Origin: an uncultured Prolixibacteraceae bacterium
Lineage (GTDB): Bacteria > Bacteroidota > Bacteroidia > Bacteroidales > Prolixibacteraceae
NCBI GenBank assembly: GCA_903834475.1
Contig: CAILJH010000158.1
Coordinates: 1-56,088, forward strand
Length of the DNA stretch: 56,088 nt
Direction: 5' to 3'
Shown here: positions 33,592 to 42,505 of the stretch, one piece after another
Layout of the letters: each line of letters opens with the position of its first letter
How positions within the stretch are numbered: the first letter of the stretch is position 1
Position numbers and translations under genes: made by a program
Notes under the pieces: model-generated
What the model was told of the DNA's origin: nothing
The model's input: only the letters and a program-made list of their open reading frames with translations
Databases searched by the model: none

Positions 33592-34545
33592 TTATTTCTT
33601 AGATTTTCCGTAAAGGAATTTCCTTTTTGACTGAATGACCGCTTCGTTTATGCTGGCATTTAACTCAAAGCCTATCAATAAAATCATTGACAGAAGATAC
33701 ATTAAAAGCATGATTACCAACAGCGTTCCGATCGATCCGTACAGTTTGTTATACTGGCCGAAATTGTTGATGTAATAGGAAAATCCAACAAAAGTGATGA
33801 TGCTTAAAACAGTCGAAAGCGTTCCTCCGGCTGAAATAAAACGCCATTTGGTTTTTTTTGCAGGAGCCAGATAATATAGAAACGAATTAGCTATAAAAAA
33901 CAGGAAAAGGATCACAAACCATTTTCCTATAGTTAGCACATAAAAAATGAAATGATCCTTCAGATAACCATTGTTAACCAGATAATTGATCACATGCTGG
34001 CCTGAGGTAATCAGTGCAATGGCCGTAGATACCAGGACAAAGAGAATACCTACCAGCAACAAGGCAATCAATCGCTGACTCAACCAACTCCGGCGCTCAA
34101 AACTATGCAGTGAAGCATCAAATGCAGTCATCATGGAGGCAAAGCCATTGGTCGAAAAAATAAGTGCCATAAAAAACCCAAGCGAAAGCAGATCTCCACG
34201 CTGACGGGTTAAAATTTCTTTAACCGTTCCTTCTATTGCAGTAAAAGCTCCGGCCGGAACCATGTCCTGAATCAGCAATAATAATTGTGTCTGGAAGTTC
34301 TTTATTGGAATATAAGGAATCAGAGTAAAGAGGAAAATGAGCGCAGGAAAAATAGCTATAAAAAAGCTGTATGCAATCGCTGAAGCCCTTGTGGATAATG
34401 CTCCATTGACTATGCTACGCCAGAAAAACACCATGACATCATAGAGTGGCATTCCATCAAAACCAGGGAAAGTAATTCTTTTTGCTTTGACTAATACCCT
34501 TCCCCAGGCAGAAATCAGTTCCTTTGTTAGTTTGCCAGGCATCAA
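33592..34545 (-). CDS. YihY/BrkB family inner-membrane protein
   Basis: A 317-residue protein with about six transmembrane segments and the family pattern: RASAIAYSFFIAIFPALIFL in the first segment, ILTRQRGDLLSLGFFMALIF, and a late GSIGTLLVIMLLMYLLSMILLIGFELN. The family was once called ribonuclease BN by mistake; its function is unclear, with serum resistance or transport proposed. The start overlaps the stop of the DUF4783 gene by 4 bases, so it is the second gene of a coupled pair. Confidence 0.9.
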   Translation of the reverse strand: MMPGKLTKELISAWGRVLVKAKRITFPGFDGMPLYDVMVFFWRSIVNGALSTRASAIAYSFFIAIFPALIFLFTLIPYIPIKNFQTQLLLLIQDMVPAGAFTAIEGTVKEILTRQRGDLLSLGFFMALIFSTNGFASMMTAFDASLHSFERRSWLSQRLIALLLVGILFVLVSTAIALITSGQHVINYLVNNGYLKDHFIFYVLTIGKWFVILFLFFIANSFLYYLAPAKKTKWRFISAGGTLSTVLSIITFVGFSYYINNFGQYNKLYGSIGTLLVIMLLMYLLSMILLIGFELNASINEAVIQSKRKFLYGKSKK

Positions 34546-34937
34546 CCCTGTTTTTCTATTCTTAACTGGTGAATTAATGAGCTATTGTTTTTATTTTTCA
34601 AAAGAAAATAAACTCTGAAAGTACCTGTATTCGTTGTCAGGTTTCCAATGGCATACTGGGCATCTTCTTTCCCGCCCTGGTGAATTATACTGAATTTTTT
34701 TGGTTTGTTCGATTTGAAAAACTCCGCAATAATTTGCTGTGCCTGCGATTTGCTATAAACATCATCATGCGTTTGCACCACTAACTCTACATTTTCATTG
34801 AAGAATTCGGCCAAAGCAGCATCGTTACCGCTCTGAATGCTGGTCACAATCCCATCAGGAATCTGAGCAAATGTTACTGATGTGAGTATGAAAAAACAGC
34901 CAATTAAGGATATCAGTTTCAAATTATATTTTTTCAT
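34542..34937 (-). CDS. DUF4783 secreted protein
   Basis: A 131-residue exported protein. I chose the ATG at 34937 because it starts a signal peptide (LKLISLIGCFFILTS, ending FAQ); the frame extends 34 codons further upstream without support. The mature part (IPDGIVTSIQSGNDAALAEF, then AQQIIAEFFKSNKPKKF) is a compact NTF2-like fold assigned to DUF4783. Unknown function. The stop overlaps the BrkB start, and the promoter region is shared with the divergent rlmH gene. Confidence 0.87.
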   Translation of the reverse strand: MKKYNLKLISLIGCFFILTSVTFAQIPDGIVTSIQSGNDAALAEFFNENVELVVQTHDDVYSKSQAQQIIAEFFKSNKPKKFSIIHQGGKEDAQYAIGNLTTNTGTFRVYFLLKNKNNSSLIHQLRIEKQG

Positions 34938-35012
34938 GATAAACAATATTTGCACGAAAAACTTTCGGCGTGAATCAAAAACAAAAACCGTGCAATTCTT
35001 TATATAAACAAA

Positions 35013-35028
35013 TATCTTTGTAAAGATA
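35013..35028. promoter_or_regulatory. Back-to-back -7 elements of divergent rlmH and DUF4783 genes
   Basis: TATCTTTG (35013-35020, plus strand) abuts TATCTTTA on the minus strand (35021-35028), giving a near-palindrome. The plus-strand copy is an exact TAnnTTTG match, the minus-strand copy has one mismatch. The two promoters would compete for polymerase. Confidence 0.5.
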
Positions 35029-35050
35029 ACAAATTTCACACACGCGAATA

Positions 35051-35524
35051 ATGAAAATTTGCCTTCTGGTAATCGGGAAGACCGATGAAGAATATTTACA
35101 AAAAGGAATCGAACTGTTCATGAAACGCATTCCTCATTATATTTCGTTTGAAATGAAGGTAATACCTGACCTTAAAAACTCTAAAAACCTCAGCGAAGAA
35201 CAGCAAAAAGCAAAGGAAGGCGAACTGATTTTGCCGCAGTTGATCCCTTCTGACGATCTGCTGCTACTTGATGAGCAAGGATTAGAAACTTCATCGGTTG
35301 AATTTGCACGGTTTTTGGAGAAGAAGATGATTTCAGGAATTAAACGAGTAGTTTTTTTGATTGGCGGTCCATATGGTTTCTCCGAAAGTATCTATGCACG
35401 GGCAAATGGAAAAGTTAGTCTATCGAAAATGACGTTTTCGCATCAAATGGTGAGGCTGATTTTTTTGGAACAGCTCTATCGCGCAATGACGATCCTGAAA
35501 GGGGAACCCTATCATCATCAATAA
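35051..35524 (+). CDS. rlmH: 23S rRNA (pseudouridine(1915)-N3)-methyltransferase RlmH
   Basis: A 157-residue SPOUT-class methyltransferase that methylates pseudouridine 1915 in helix 69 of 23S rRNA on the assembled ribosome. Typical marks are the C-terminal knot region FLIGGPYGFSESIYARA, then SKMTFSHQMVRLIFLEQLYR and the very C-terminal KGEPYHHQ. Length is exactly that of the family. It starts after the divergent promoter at 35013. Confidence 0.97.
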   Translation: MKICLLVIGKTDEEYLQKGIELFMKRIPHYISFEMKVIPDLKNSKNLSEEQQKAKEGELILPQLIPSDDLLLLDEQGLETSSVEFARFLEKKMISGIKRVVFLIGGPYGFSESIYARANGKVSLSKMTFSHQMVRLIFLEQLYRAMTILKGEPYHHQ

Positions 35525-35571
35525 GACAAGGAAAAAATCAAGAGGAAAAATGAAAAAGTTTATTTTGTAGC

Positions 35572-38500
35572 ATGAAGGAATTCAGAAAGTACATAATACC
35601 AATACTTTCCATCGTATTTTTTATGATGGCGGTTTTTCAGGAGCACCAAACGCTGAATCACCATCCAGAGCTAAAACTAATTGAGACTTTCAGAAAAACT
35701 TTATTAAAACAGGAATCCAAACTGTCAGGTTATCTGAATGATGCAGAAAAAAAACTTGGCGATAGTATTACTTCCATCAATTATGTTTCTGCTTTTTCGG
35801 GTTTAAATCATTTATTTACTGACGAAGGTCTCGGCTTCATCATTTTCAAAGATCAGAAAATGGTGTTTTGGTCGGATAACCAATTTGCATTTCCGAACAT
35901 ATCCAATATTTTATTGACTCAGGATCGGCTAATCACGCTGCCAAACGGCATATATTCTGTTCAAAAAAGAATGATTGGCAAACACCAGCTGGTCGGACTG
36001 GTAAACATCAAAAACAATTATACCTACGAAAACCAATTTCTCGAAAATACTTTTCAGGCTCCATTCGACCTACCTGCCGGATATCAAATTACATCTGCAA
36101 AAGATAATAATGCGCATGAGATCCGGGATGAAGCCAATGAATATCTTTTTTCGGTTCTGCCGGCCGGAACCAATCTGCTGAATGAATCGCAGCTTTATTT
36201 TCCATCGCTTTTGTATTTGCTCGGTTTCTTATTTCTGCTCTTCTCATTTTACCGAAGTATCAAACGCTTTCATAAAGAAAACTTTGTGATCAAAATGCTG
36301 GTAATCCTGGCGATTTTAATTGCTATTTACTGGATCCATATTTTATTCGGCATTCCTGAAATTGCAAGCCAGCTGCCGGTTTTCACTGCAAAATATTATG
36401 CGGTTTCGAAATGGCTGCCATCATTAGGTGACTTTTTCCTGATTGTCATTTTATTCTTTTTTTGGAGTATTGTATTTGTCAGGGAGCTTTCGGGCCGAAA
36501 TCAATTGAAAAAAGGGATCATCGTTCCTTCCTACACTTTTATCTTGGCACTTTATCAGCTGGCAGCATTCATGATTGTAAACCTGATTGAAAACAGTAAC
36601 ATCAATTACAAACTCAATCAGATTACCGACATCGATCAGTTCAGTATAACCAGCTATCTGTCCATCGCGATGCTGCTTTTCTCTGTTTTCATCATTCACC
36701 TGAAAATTATCCAACAGACCGAAAAGCTCATCCGGGAAGCCATTTTCCTCAGGTTCCATCTGATTGCAATGGCACTTTCAATTATTTTGAGTTTCATTTT
36801 ACCCTGTCCGGCATCATTCATCCTGACACTTTTTTTTGCAGTCAACCTGATGCATTGCCAGATCAAAAAGATGTACATTTCAGTGTATTCACTTTCATAC
36901 TCCATTCTTTTTATTTCTCTCTTTTCGGTCATCAGCCTGTTCCTTGTCTATCAAACAATCGAAAAACACGACTACCAGGTAATGAAACTGATGGCTGTCA
37001 ATTTAAGCTCGGAACAGGATCCGGTAGCCGAAGTTTTTCTGGGAAAGATTAAGGAACAATTCAATTCTGATTCGATTATTCCAACGCTTCTGACACCTCC
37101 TTATGATGAACTGGAGAATTACCTTTCCCGGACTTATTTCAGTGGATATTTCCGAAAATATGATGTGCAGTTTACGTTTTGCAACGAAGGCGACAGTGTT
37201 TTAATTAAGCCTGAAAATGTATCAGAACCATGCTTTCCTTTCTTCGATAGAATGATAAAAACTTCTGGAATAAAGGTTTCCGGAACAAGTTTCTATTTTA
37301 TGAATAATATGAACGGACGGATTTCCTACCTTGGAAAAATTCAATATCCGAAGGTTGGAAATGTGAAAGGCATATCTGTATTCATCGAGATTAATTCAAA
37401 AATTGCTTCGGAAGGAATTGGATTTCCCGAATTGCTTTTAGACCGGACGCTGATCAGGCCTTCCCGGTATAAAAACCTTTCATATGCAAAATATTTCGAA
37501 GATGAATTGGTTAACCGTTCAGGTGAATATACTTACAACTTTTATCTGCGGTCCTACAACCTGAAAGAACACGGATCAGAATTTCAACTGATGCAATGGG
37601 ACGGATACGACCATTTGGTATATACTTTCGGTCAAAAAAACCACATTATTGTAAGTAACCGGTCGCTCCGCCTGATCGATTATGTCATTTCGTTTCCATA
37701 CATTTTCGTATTCTACTTTGTATTTGTGTTAGCTATAGCATTTTTGGGTAATCCAAGTTTCAAAAAACTGATTATCCCAAAAGATCTCAGGTTCCGGATT
37801 CAGATTTCAATTATTTCGGTTGTGCTTGTTTCTCTTCTTTTTGTAGCGTCAGGAACTATATACTACAACATTGAACAATACAGGAAAAGACATCAGAATG
37901 ACCTGCTGGAGAAAATGAAATCAATTTCCGAGGAAATCAAGAACAGGATGATTTATGTGAAAACCATCACTCCTGAAATTCAGCAATGGCTCTACAGTGA
38001 ACTGTATAAATTGTCCAATACGTTCCGGACTGACATTAATATTTATAATATTCAAGGCGAGCTGATTGCCACTTCGCGTCCTGAAATTTTCGGCAAAGGC
38101 GTGGCAACAGAACGAATCAATTCAGAAGCATTTCACGAATTGTCGGAGCACTTCCAGCTCAATTATTTTCATCCCGAAAAGATTGGGAACCTATCCTATC
38201 TTTCGGCCTACGAACCTATAATAAACTCCAACAGAGATTATATAGGCTACCTCAACCTTCCCTATTTTACGCGGGAGGACGATCTGAAGCAGAGTATTTC
38301 AACTTTTATTGTAGCATTCATCAATCTTTACCTTTTACTTTTTCTGGCCAGCGTAATTGTGGCGGTCGTTATGTCAAACCGGATCACAGCACCTCTGAGT
38401 ATTATTCGCGAAAAACTGAAAGGCATTCAACTGGGGAAGAAGAGTGAACCTATAAACTACCAGGCTGAGGATGAAATCGGAGCACTGGTTAAGGAGTACA

Positions 38501-39246
38501 ATCACAAAGTAGAAGAACTGGCTGAAAGTGCCGAATTACTGGCCCGGTCGGAACGAGAATCAGCATGGAGGGAAATGGCAAAACAAGTCGCTCACGAGAT
38601 CAAGAATCCGCTCACTCCGATGAAGCTGAATATTCAGTATTTACAGCGGGCCAAGGAAGATGGTAATGAAAATTACGATGCATTTTTTGAACGGGTCACC
38701 AAAAACCTGATTGAGCAAATTGATACACTTTCAGGAATTGCAACGGAATTTTCGAATTTCGCACAAATACCGGAGGCTAAAAATGAAGTGTTTAACCTGA
38801 TCGAAGTGCTTCAAAATGTCTGTTCATTATTTGAACCCAATCAAAATCTAACTATTTTACTTGAAACAGAGCAGCTCTCTGAAATCAGGATTTTTGCTGA
38901 TAAAGAGCAACTCTCACGGGCATTCCTGAACCTGACAAAAAATGGGATTCAGTCGATCCCGAGTGATCAGAAAGGTGAAATTCGAATTTCGGTTTCAAAA
39001 TGCGATGGATTTGCACGAATTGCTTTCAGTGACAATGGCACAGGAATCGGGTTGGAAGCACAGGAACATCTTTTCGAACCCAATTTTACTACTAAAACCA
39101 GCGGAATGGGCCTGGGATTATCCATCGTACACAATATCATCGCTACAGCCAAAGGCAGAATCTGGTACGAAACTTCCGCAAATACCGGCACAACGTTTTA
39201 TGTGGAAATACCGCTAACAAATGAGAAAAAGAATTCAGGTGATTAA
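35572..39246 (+). CDS. Giant polytopic sensor histidine kinase with HAMP domain (NtrY-like)
   Basis: A 1224-residue membrane kinase. About 10-12 hydrophobic segments occupy the first 930 residues, including a cluster between residues 205 and 465, and two extracytoplasmic regions (about 30-200 and 480-700). A HAMP domain (NRITAPLSIIREKLKGI) precedes the kinase core: H1008 in QVAHEIKNPLTPMKLN, N-box NLTKNGIQS, G1 DNGTGIG and G2 GMGLGLSIVHN. No response regulator is adjacent. The HEIKNPLTPMKL box is typical of NtrY-type kinases, but the N-terminal half with its many helices is unusually large. It starts 47 bases after rlmH. Confidence 0.9.
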   Translation: MKEFRKYIIPILSIVFFMMAVFQEHQTLNHHPELKLIETFRKTLLKQESKLSGYLNDAEKKLGDSITSINYVSAFSGLNHLFTDEGLGFIIFKDQKMVFWSDNQFAFPNISNILLTQDRLITLPNGIYSVQKRMIGKHQLVGLVNIKNNYTYENQFLENTFQAPFDLPAGYQITSAKDNNAHEIRDEANEYLFSVLPAGTNLLNESQLYFPSLLYLLGFLFLLFSFYRSIKRFHKENFVIKMLVILAILIAIYWIHILFGIPEIASQLPVFTAKYYAVSKWLPSLGDFFLIVILFFFWSIVFVRELSGRNQLKKGIIVPSYTFILALYQLAAFMIVNLIENSNINYKLNQITDIDQFSITSYLSIAMLLFSVFIIHLKIIQQTEKLIREAIFLRFHLIAMALSIILSFILPCPASFILTLFFAVNLMHCQIKKMYISVYSLSYSILFISLFSVISLFLVYQTIEKHDYQVMKLMAVNLSSEQDPVAEVFLGKIKEQFNSDSIIPTLLTPPYDELENYLSRTYFSGYFRKYDVQFTFCNEGDSVLIKPENVSEPCFPFFDRMIKTSGIKVSGTSFYFMNNMNGRISYLGKIQYPKVGNVKGISVFIEINSKIASEGIGFPELLLDRTLIRPSRYKNLSYAKYFEDELVNRSGEYTYNFYLRSYNLKEHGSEFQLMQWDGYDHLVYTFGQKNHIIVSNRSLRLIDYVISFPYIFVFYFVFVLAIAFLGNPSFKKLIIPKDLRFRIQISIISVVLVSLLFVASGTIYYNIEQYRKRHQNDLLEKMKSISEEIKNRMIYVKTITPEIQQWLYSELYKLSNTFRTDINIYNIQGELIATSRPEIFGKGVATERINSEAFHELSEHFQLNYFHPEKIGNLSYLSAYEPIINSNRDYIGYLNLPYFTREDDLKQSISTFIVAFINLYLLLFLASVIVAVVMSNRITAPLSIIREKLKGIQLGKKSEPINYQAEDEIGALVKEYNHKVEELAESAELLARSERESAWREMAKQVAHEIKNPLTPMKLNIQYLQRAKEDGNENYDAFFERVTKNLIEQIDTLSGIATEFSNFAQIPEAKNEVFNLIEVLQNVCSLFEPNQNLTILLETEQLSEIRIFADKEQLSRAFLNLTKNGIQSIPSDQKGEIRISVSKCDGFARIAFSDNGTGIGLEAQEHLFEPNFTTKTSGMGLGLSIVHNIIATAKGRIWYETSANTGTTFYVEIPLTNEKKNSGD

Positions 39247-39260
39247 GTAAAATCATTAGA

Positions 39261-39376
39261 AACGCCATTTATGGCGTTGTAACAATAAAAATACATACCG
39301 GCTTTAGCCAAAACTATTGATTTTTTGGCTAAAGCCGAATTATTGTCATATTTCCTCAACGCCATAAATGGCGTTG
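39261..39376. repeat. Compound inverted repeat with outer palindromes
   Basis: A central perfect 15-bp stem (CGGCTTTAGCCAAAA at 39299-39313, complement at 39323-39337) is flanked by AACGCCATTTATGGCGTT (39261-39278) and CAACGCCATAAATGGCGTTG (39357-39376), each itself palindromic. The whole is an inverted duplication of a unit of about 45 bases. It lies between the histidine kinase and tadA; a spurious upstream extension of the tadA frame reads through it. Confidence 0.8.
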
Positions 39377-39441
39377 CTAATCAAATCGGGAATGAAAAAG
39401 AATCGGTAATAAATATCAAACAACGCTTAACCTTTTATTCA

Positions 39442-39891
39442 ATGGAATTTTTCAACAACGAATATTTTATGAAACAGGCACTTCAGGAAGCTGAACAGGC
39501 TTACCGAGAGGGAGAAATTCCAGTAGGAGCCGTAGTAGTTTCACAAAACCGGATCATTGCACGGACTCATAACCTTACCGAAACGCTCACGGATGTGACT
39601 GCCCATGCCGAAATGCAGGCCATTACAGCAGCAGCCAACATGCTCGGCGGAAAATACCTGAACGAATGCACCATCTATGTTACGGTTGAACCCTGCGTGA
39701 TGTGTGCCGGAGCACTGGGCTGGTCGCAGATTGGCAAGGTTGTTTATGGTGCTTCAGATGAAAAGCGTGGATTCCGGAAGTATGCTCCTGCTGCTTTTCA
39801 CCCAAAAACTGAAGTGATTTATGGAGTCCTCGAAAATGAATGTGCAACTTTGATGACTGAATTTTTTCGGGAAAAACGAAATAGTCAATAG
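39442..39891 (+). CDS. tadA: tRNA-specific adenosine deaminase TadA
   Basis: A 149-residue zinc deaminase that converts A34 of tRNA-Arg(ACG) to inosine. The zinc ligands and catalytic glutamate are clear: H55 and E57 in HAEMQAI, C85 and C88 in PCVMCAG. The N-terminus FMKQALQEAEQAYREGEIPV is typical. The frame extends upstream to 39325 through the inverted repeat, but the ATG at 39442 matches the family start. Confidence 0.96.
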   Translation: MEFFNNEYFMKQALQEAEQAYREGEIPVGAVVVSQNRIIARTHNLTETLTDVTAHAEMQAITAAANMLGGKYLNECTIYVTVEPCVMCAGALGWSQIGKVVYGASDEKRGFRKYAPAAFHPKTEVIYGVLENECATLMTEFFREKRNSQ

Positions 39892-40018
39892 AAAAATTGA
39901 AACCTGATAAGCCAGAAGTATCATTAAGAAACAGATCACTTATTCATTAGCAAGCTAGGATTTTTTCTGATCTTCATTAAAATTTACGACATTTGACCGA
40001 AATACAAAATCAGAAACA

Positions 40019-40798
40019 TTGAAAGACTTTCCAAAGAAAAAAGTAATTACACTGAAAAATAAGCAGCAACCGGTTGAATCCGCTGAAGACGGACTCATTC
40101 GTCTAAATAAATACATTTCGAATGCAGGTGTTTGCTCGCGGCGTGATGCCGACAAACTGATTGGCGATGGATTGGTAACTGTAAATGGCGAAATCGTTAC
40201 CGAACTTGGACGTAAAGTAACACTTGAGGATGATGTCCGTTTCGATGGAAAACAACTCAACCCGGAACGAAAGGTGTATTTGCTGCTCAATAAACCCCGC
40301 GGTTTTGTAACCACACTCGACGATCCTCATGCTGAACGAACGGTGATGCAACTGATCCAGAACGCATGTTCGGAGCGGATTTATCCGGTTGGAAGGCTCG
40401 ATATGCAAACAACCGGTGTACTGTTATTTACCAATGACGGTGAACTGGCCAAAAAGCTGACACACCCAAGTTACGAAAAAGTCAAGATTTACCATGTTCA
40501 ACTCGACAAGGATTTTCTTCGTGAGGACCTCGAAAAGATCAGGAAAGGATTTGAACTAGAGGATGGATTCATCGCTGCTGACGACATTCAGATCATCGAT
40601 CCGAATGATCTTCGTCAGGTAGGCATCGAAATTCATTCGGGAAAGAACCACATTGTGCGGCGTATTTTTAATCATCTGGGCTACCAGGTTGAAAAACTAG
40701 ACCGCGTACTTTTTGCAGGACTGACGAAAAAGGATTTGCCGCGCGGCCGGTACCGCTTTCTAACGCAACAGGAAGTTAATTTCCTGAAAATGAGCTAA
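40019..40798 (+). CDS. RluB/RsuA-family rRNA pseudouridine synthase
   Basis: A 259-residue enzyme with an N-terminal S4 RNA-binding domain (IRLNKYISNAGVCSRRDAD, DGLVTVNGEIV) and a pseudouridine synthase domain containing the catalytic aspartate in PVGRLDMQTTGVLLFTNDG. RluB-type enzymes modify U2605 of 23S rRNA (E. coli numbering); RsuA modifies 16S U516. Lengthened N-terminal tails as here are usual in Bacteroidota. The start is TTG at 40019, the only start in frame ahead of the S4 domain. Confidence 0.92.
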   Translation: MKDFPKKKVITLKNKQQPVESAEDGLIRLNKYISNAGVCSRRDADKLIGDGLVTVNGEIVTELGRKVTLEDDVRFDGKQLNPERKVYLLLNKPRGFVTTLDDPHAERTVMQLIQNACSERIYPVGRLDMQTTGVLLFTNDGELAKKLTHPSYEKVKIYHVQLDKDFLREDLEKIRKGFELEDGFIAADDIQIIDPNDLRQVGIEIHSGKNHIVRRIFNHLGYQVEKLDRVLFAGLTKKDLPRGRYRFLTQQEVNFLKMS

Positions 40799-40836
40799 TG
40801 TAATGAAATCCAATTTCGCATACTAATTACAATACG

Positions 40837-41325
40837 TTGGAAAAGGAATTTTTACAAATCATCACCGAAAATCAGGGAATCATTCACAAGGTTTGCTCCA
40901 TCTATTGCGATTTGGAGGAAGACCGCCGTGATTTATTTCAGGAAATTATCGTGCAGTTGTGGAAGTCTTATCCTTCGTTCAGGAGCGAGTCGAAATTTTC
41001 GACCTGGATGTACCGTGTGGCATTGAATACAGCCATAACAAGTTTCAAAAAAGATAAGCGGCAACCGGATAAGTCAGGGGTTTCGTACGAAAATATTCAG
41101 CTGGCCGAGGAAATATATGATACCGGAGCAGAAGAGCAGATTAAAATGCTCAACAACGCAGTTTTCCAGTTAACGGGAATTGAAAAATCGATCATTCTGC
41201 TCTACCTTGAGGATAAAAAATACGAAGAGATTGCAGAGATAACTGGAATCACCCAAAACTATGTGAGGGTGAAAATGAACCGCATCAAGAAGAAACTGAA
41301 GTTGTTAATGAATACGGAAGAATAG
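40837..41325 (+). CDS. ECF-type RNA polymerase sigma factor
   Basis: A 162-residue sigma factor starting with TTG. Region 2 spans DRRDLFQEIIVQLWKSYPSF and SKFSTWMYRVALNTAITSFK; region 4 is LTGIEKSIILLYLEDKKYEE with the helix-turn-helix ITGITQNYVRVKMNRIKKKL. The next gene starts directly after its stop (41326), so the membrane protein there is likely its regulator. It is separated from the pseudouridine synthase by 38 bases. Confidence 0.92.
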   Translation: MEKEFLQIITENQGIIHKVCSIYCDLEEDRRDLFQEIIVQLWKSYPSFRSESKFSTWMYRVALNTAITSFKKDKRQPDKSGVSYENIQLAEEIYDTGAEEQIKMLNNAVFQLTGIEKSIILLYLEDKKYEEIAEITGITQNYVRVKMNRIKKKLKLLMNTEE

Positions 41326-42003
41326 ATGGATTTAAAGGATTTAAAATCGGCGTGGGATACGTATTCTTCACAGGAGATGGACAGACATCGGCTTGGAAAA
41401 GAAAATATTCATGGCTTGTTGAAAAGCCGGACCAACTCTCTGGTCGAACGGATTGACCGCAACATCCGGATTGGGATGTTAATCTGGCTTGGATATATTG
41501 TGTACATGGTTGCAGATGATCTTTACTTTTCAAAAATCATGTTCACCGTACCTGTAGAATATCCTTCCTGGTTAGTTCCGATCGATGTTTTCTCAAATGC
41601 TTTGATTATAACCACTTACCTGTTTTTTGTACTTCGCTACCTTCGTATCAAACGAAGCTTTTCGGCTGATACGCAACTTAAAGACCGCCTTTCCGGAATT
41701 CTGGAAACCTTAAAAACCTACCGCCGCATGTTTTATCTGGCAGTAATAATCCTGATTATCAACATCATAATAAGTTTTACTGCCGGAATATACCAGGGAG
41801 TGAAATTTAAAACTGATGCAACAAGCGTGGAAATTGTTGACCTGAGCATCGGCAAAATCATAAGGATTATTGGTTTGGGACTGGCAGTTTTAATTCCTTT
41901 GATTTCCCTCACGTTTTTCTTACTTCACCGTGGATTCAACAGCCTTTATGGCCGCTACCTTGTCAAACTGAATGAAACTTTGCTGGAATTGGATGAAATA
42001 TAA
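41326..42003 (+). CDS. Membrane protein co-transcribed with ECF sigma factor
   Basis: A 225-residue protein with a cytoplasmic N-terminus of about 45 residues (DLKDLKSAWDTYSSQEMDRH) and four transmembrane segments (around residues 48-70, 80-105, 125-150 and 175-205). No named domain is recognised. Its zero-base spacing from the sigma gene and an N-terminal soluble region before the membrane segments suggest an anti-sigma role, but this rests on position only. Confidence 0.78.
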   Translation: MDLKDLKSAWDTYSSQEMDRHRLGKENIHGLLKSRTNSLVERIDRNIRIGMLIWLGYIVYMVADDLYFSKIMFTVPVEYPSWLVPIDVFSNALIITTYLFFVLRYLRIKRSFSADTQLKDRLSGILETLKTYRRMFYLAVIILIINIIISFTAGIYQGVKFKTDATSVEIVDLSIGKIIRIIGLGLAVLIPLISLTFFLLHRGFNSLYGRYLVKLNETLLELDEI

Positions 42004-42041
42004 TATCGAAGGCTAAAAGCACCAGGCTTTAAAGCATTCTT

Positions 42042-42311
42042 TTATACTTCCAGATAAAGCTCCTTGAACCAGGTGATGTGCCCAAACCCAACAAACATTT
42101 TCCAAATATCTTTATTCCTGATAGTTCCTTTCTGAATTAACCTGAGACTATCGGTTATTCCTCTGTAAATGAATACATAAAAGAAAAACAGACTGACAGC
42201 CAAGTTTGCAGATTGAGTTTTCATAACCAAAAAAAGCAAAGGAATCGGAATAATAAATGCTACAAGATAATAAGCAAATAGATTTTTCATCGCCAATTTG
42301 AATGAGAACAT
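42042..42311 (-). CDS. Small hydrophobic protein of unknown function
   Basis: An 89-residue frame with two hydrophobic segments (YYLVAFIIPIPLLFLV and LAVSLFFFYVFIYRG) and a basic loop before the C-terminal FGHITWFKELYLEV. It is convergent with the preceding sigma/membrane-protein operon and sits in an otherwise empty gap. Composition and segment layout look like a real small membrane protein; no family recognised. Confidence 0.5.
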   Translation of the reverse strand: MFSFKLAMKNLFAYYLVAFIIPIPLLFLVMKTQSANLAVSLFFFYVFIYRGITDSLRLIQKGTIRNKDIWKMFVGFGHITWFKELYLEV

Positions 42312-42464
42312 AATTGAAATCTAAGATACAACAATTATGCTGGGTATCATAGTTATTCCAAGATCTGATTCAGAGAAACTTTTCGCGCAGAATTTCCTTT
42401 CCTTTCAGTTTGTTAATTCATCAGCTTGATTTTGAGCGTTTCGCAGATAAACGATTTAATTGAT

Positions 42465-42472
42465 TACCTTTG
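42465..42472 (+). promoter_or_regulatory. Bacteroidota-type -7 promoter element for era
   Basis: TACCTTTG (followed by C) is an exact TAnnTTTG, 33 bases before the era ATG. A -33 box at the usual spacing is not clear. Confidence 0.5.
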
Positions 42473-42505
42473 CGCAGATTTTTTAAAACCTTCATTCAGA
42501 ATTAA

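Noticed and set aside
39325-39441. N-terminal extension of TadA
   Set aside because: It translates the right half of the compound inverted repeat; the family start is at 39442.
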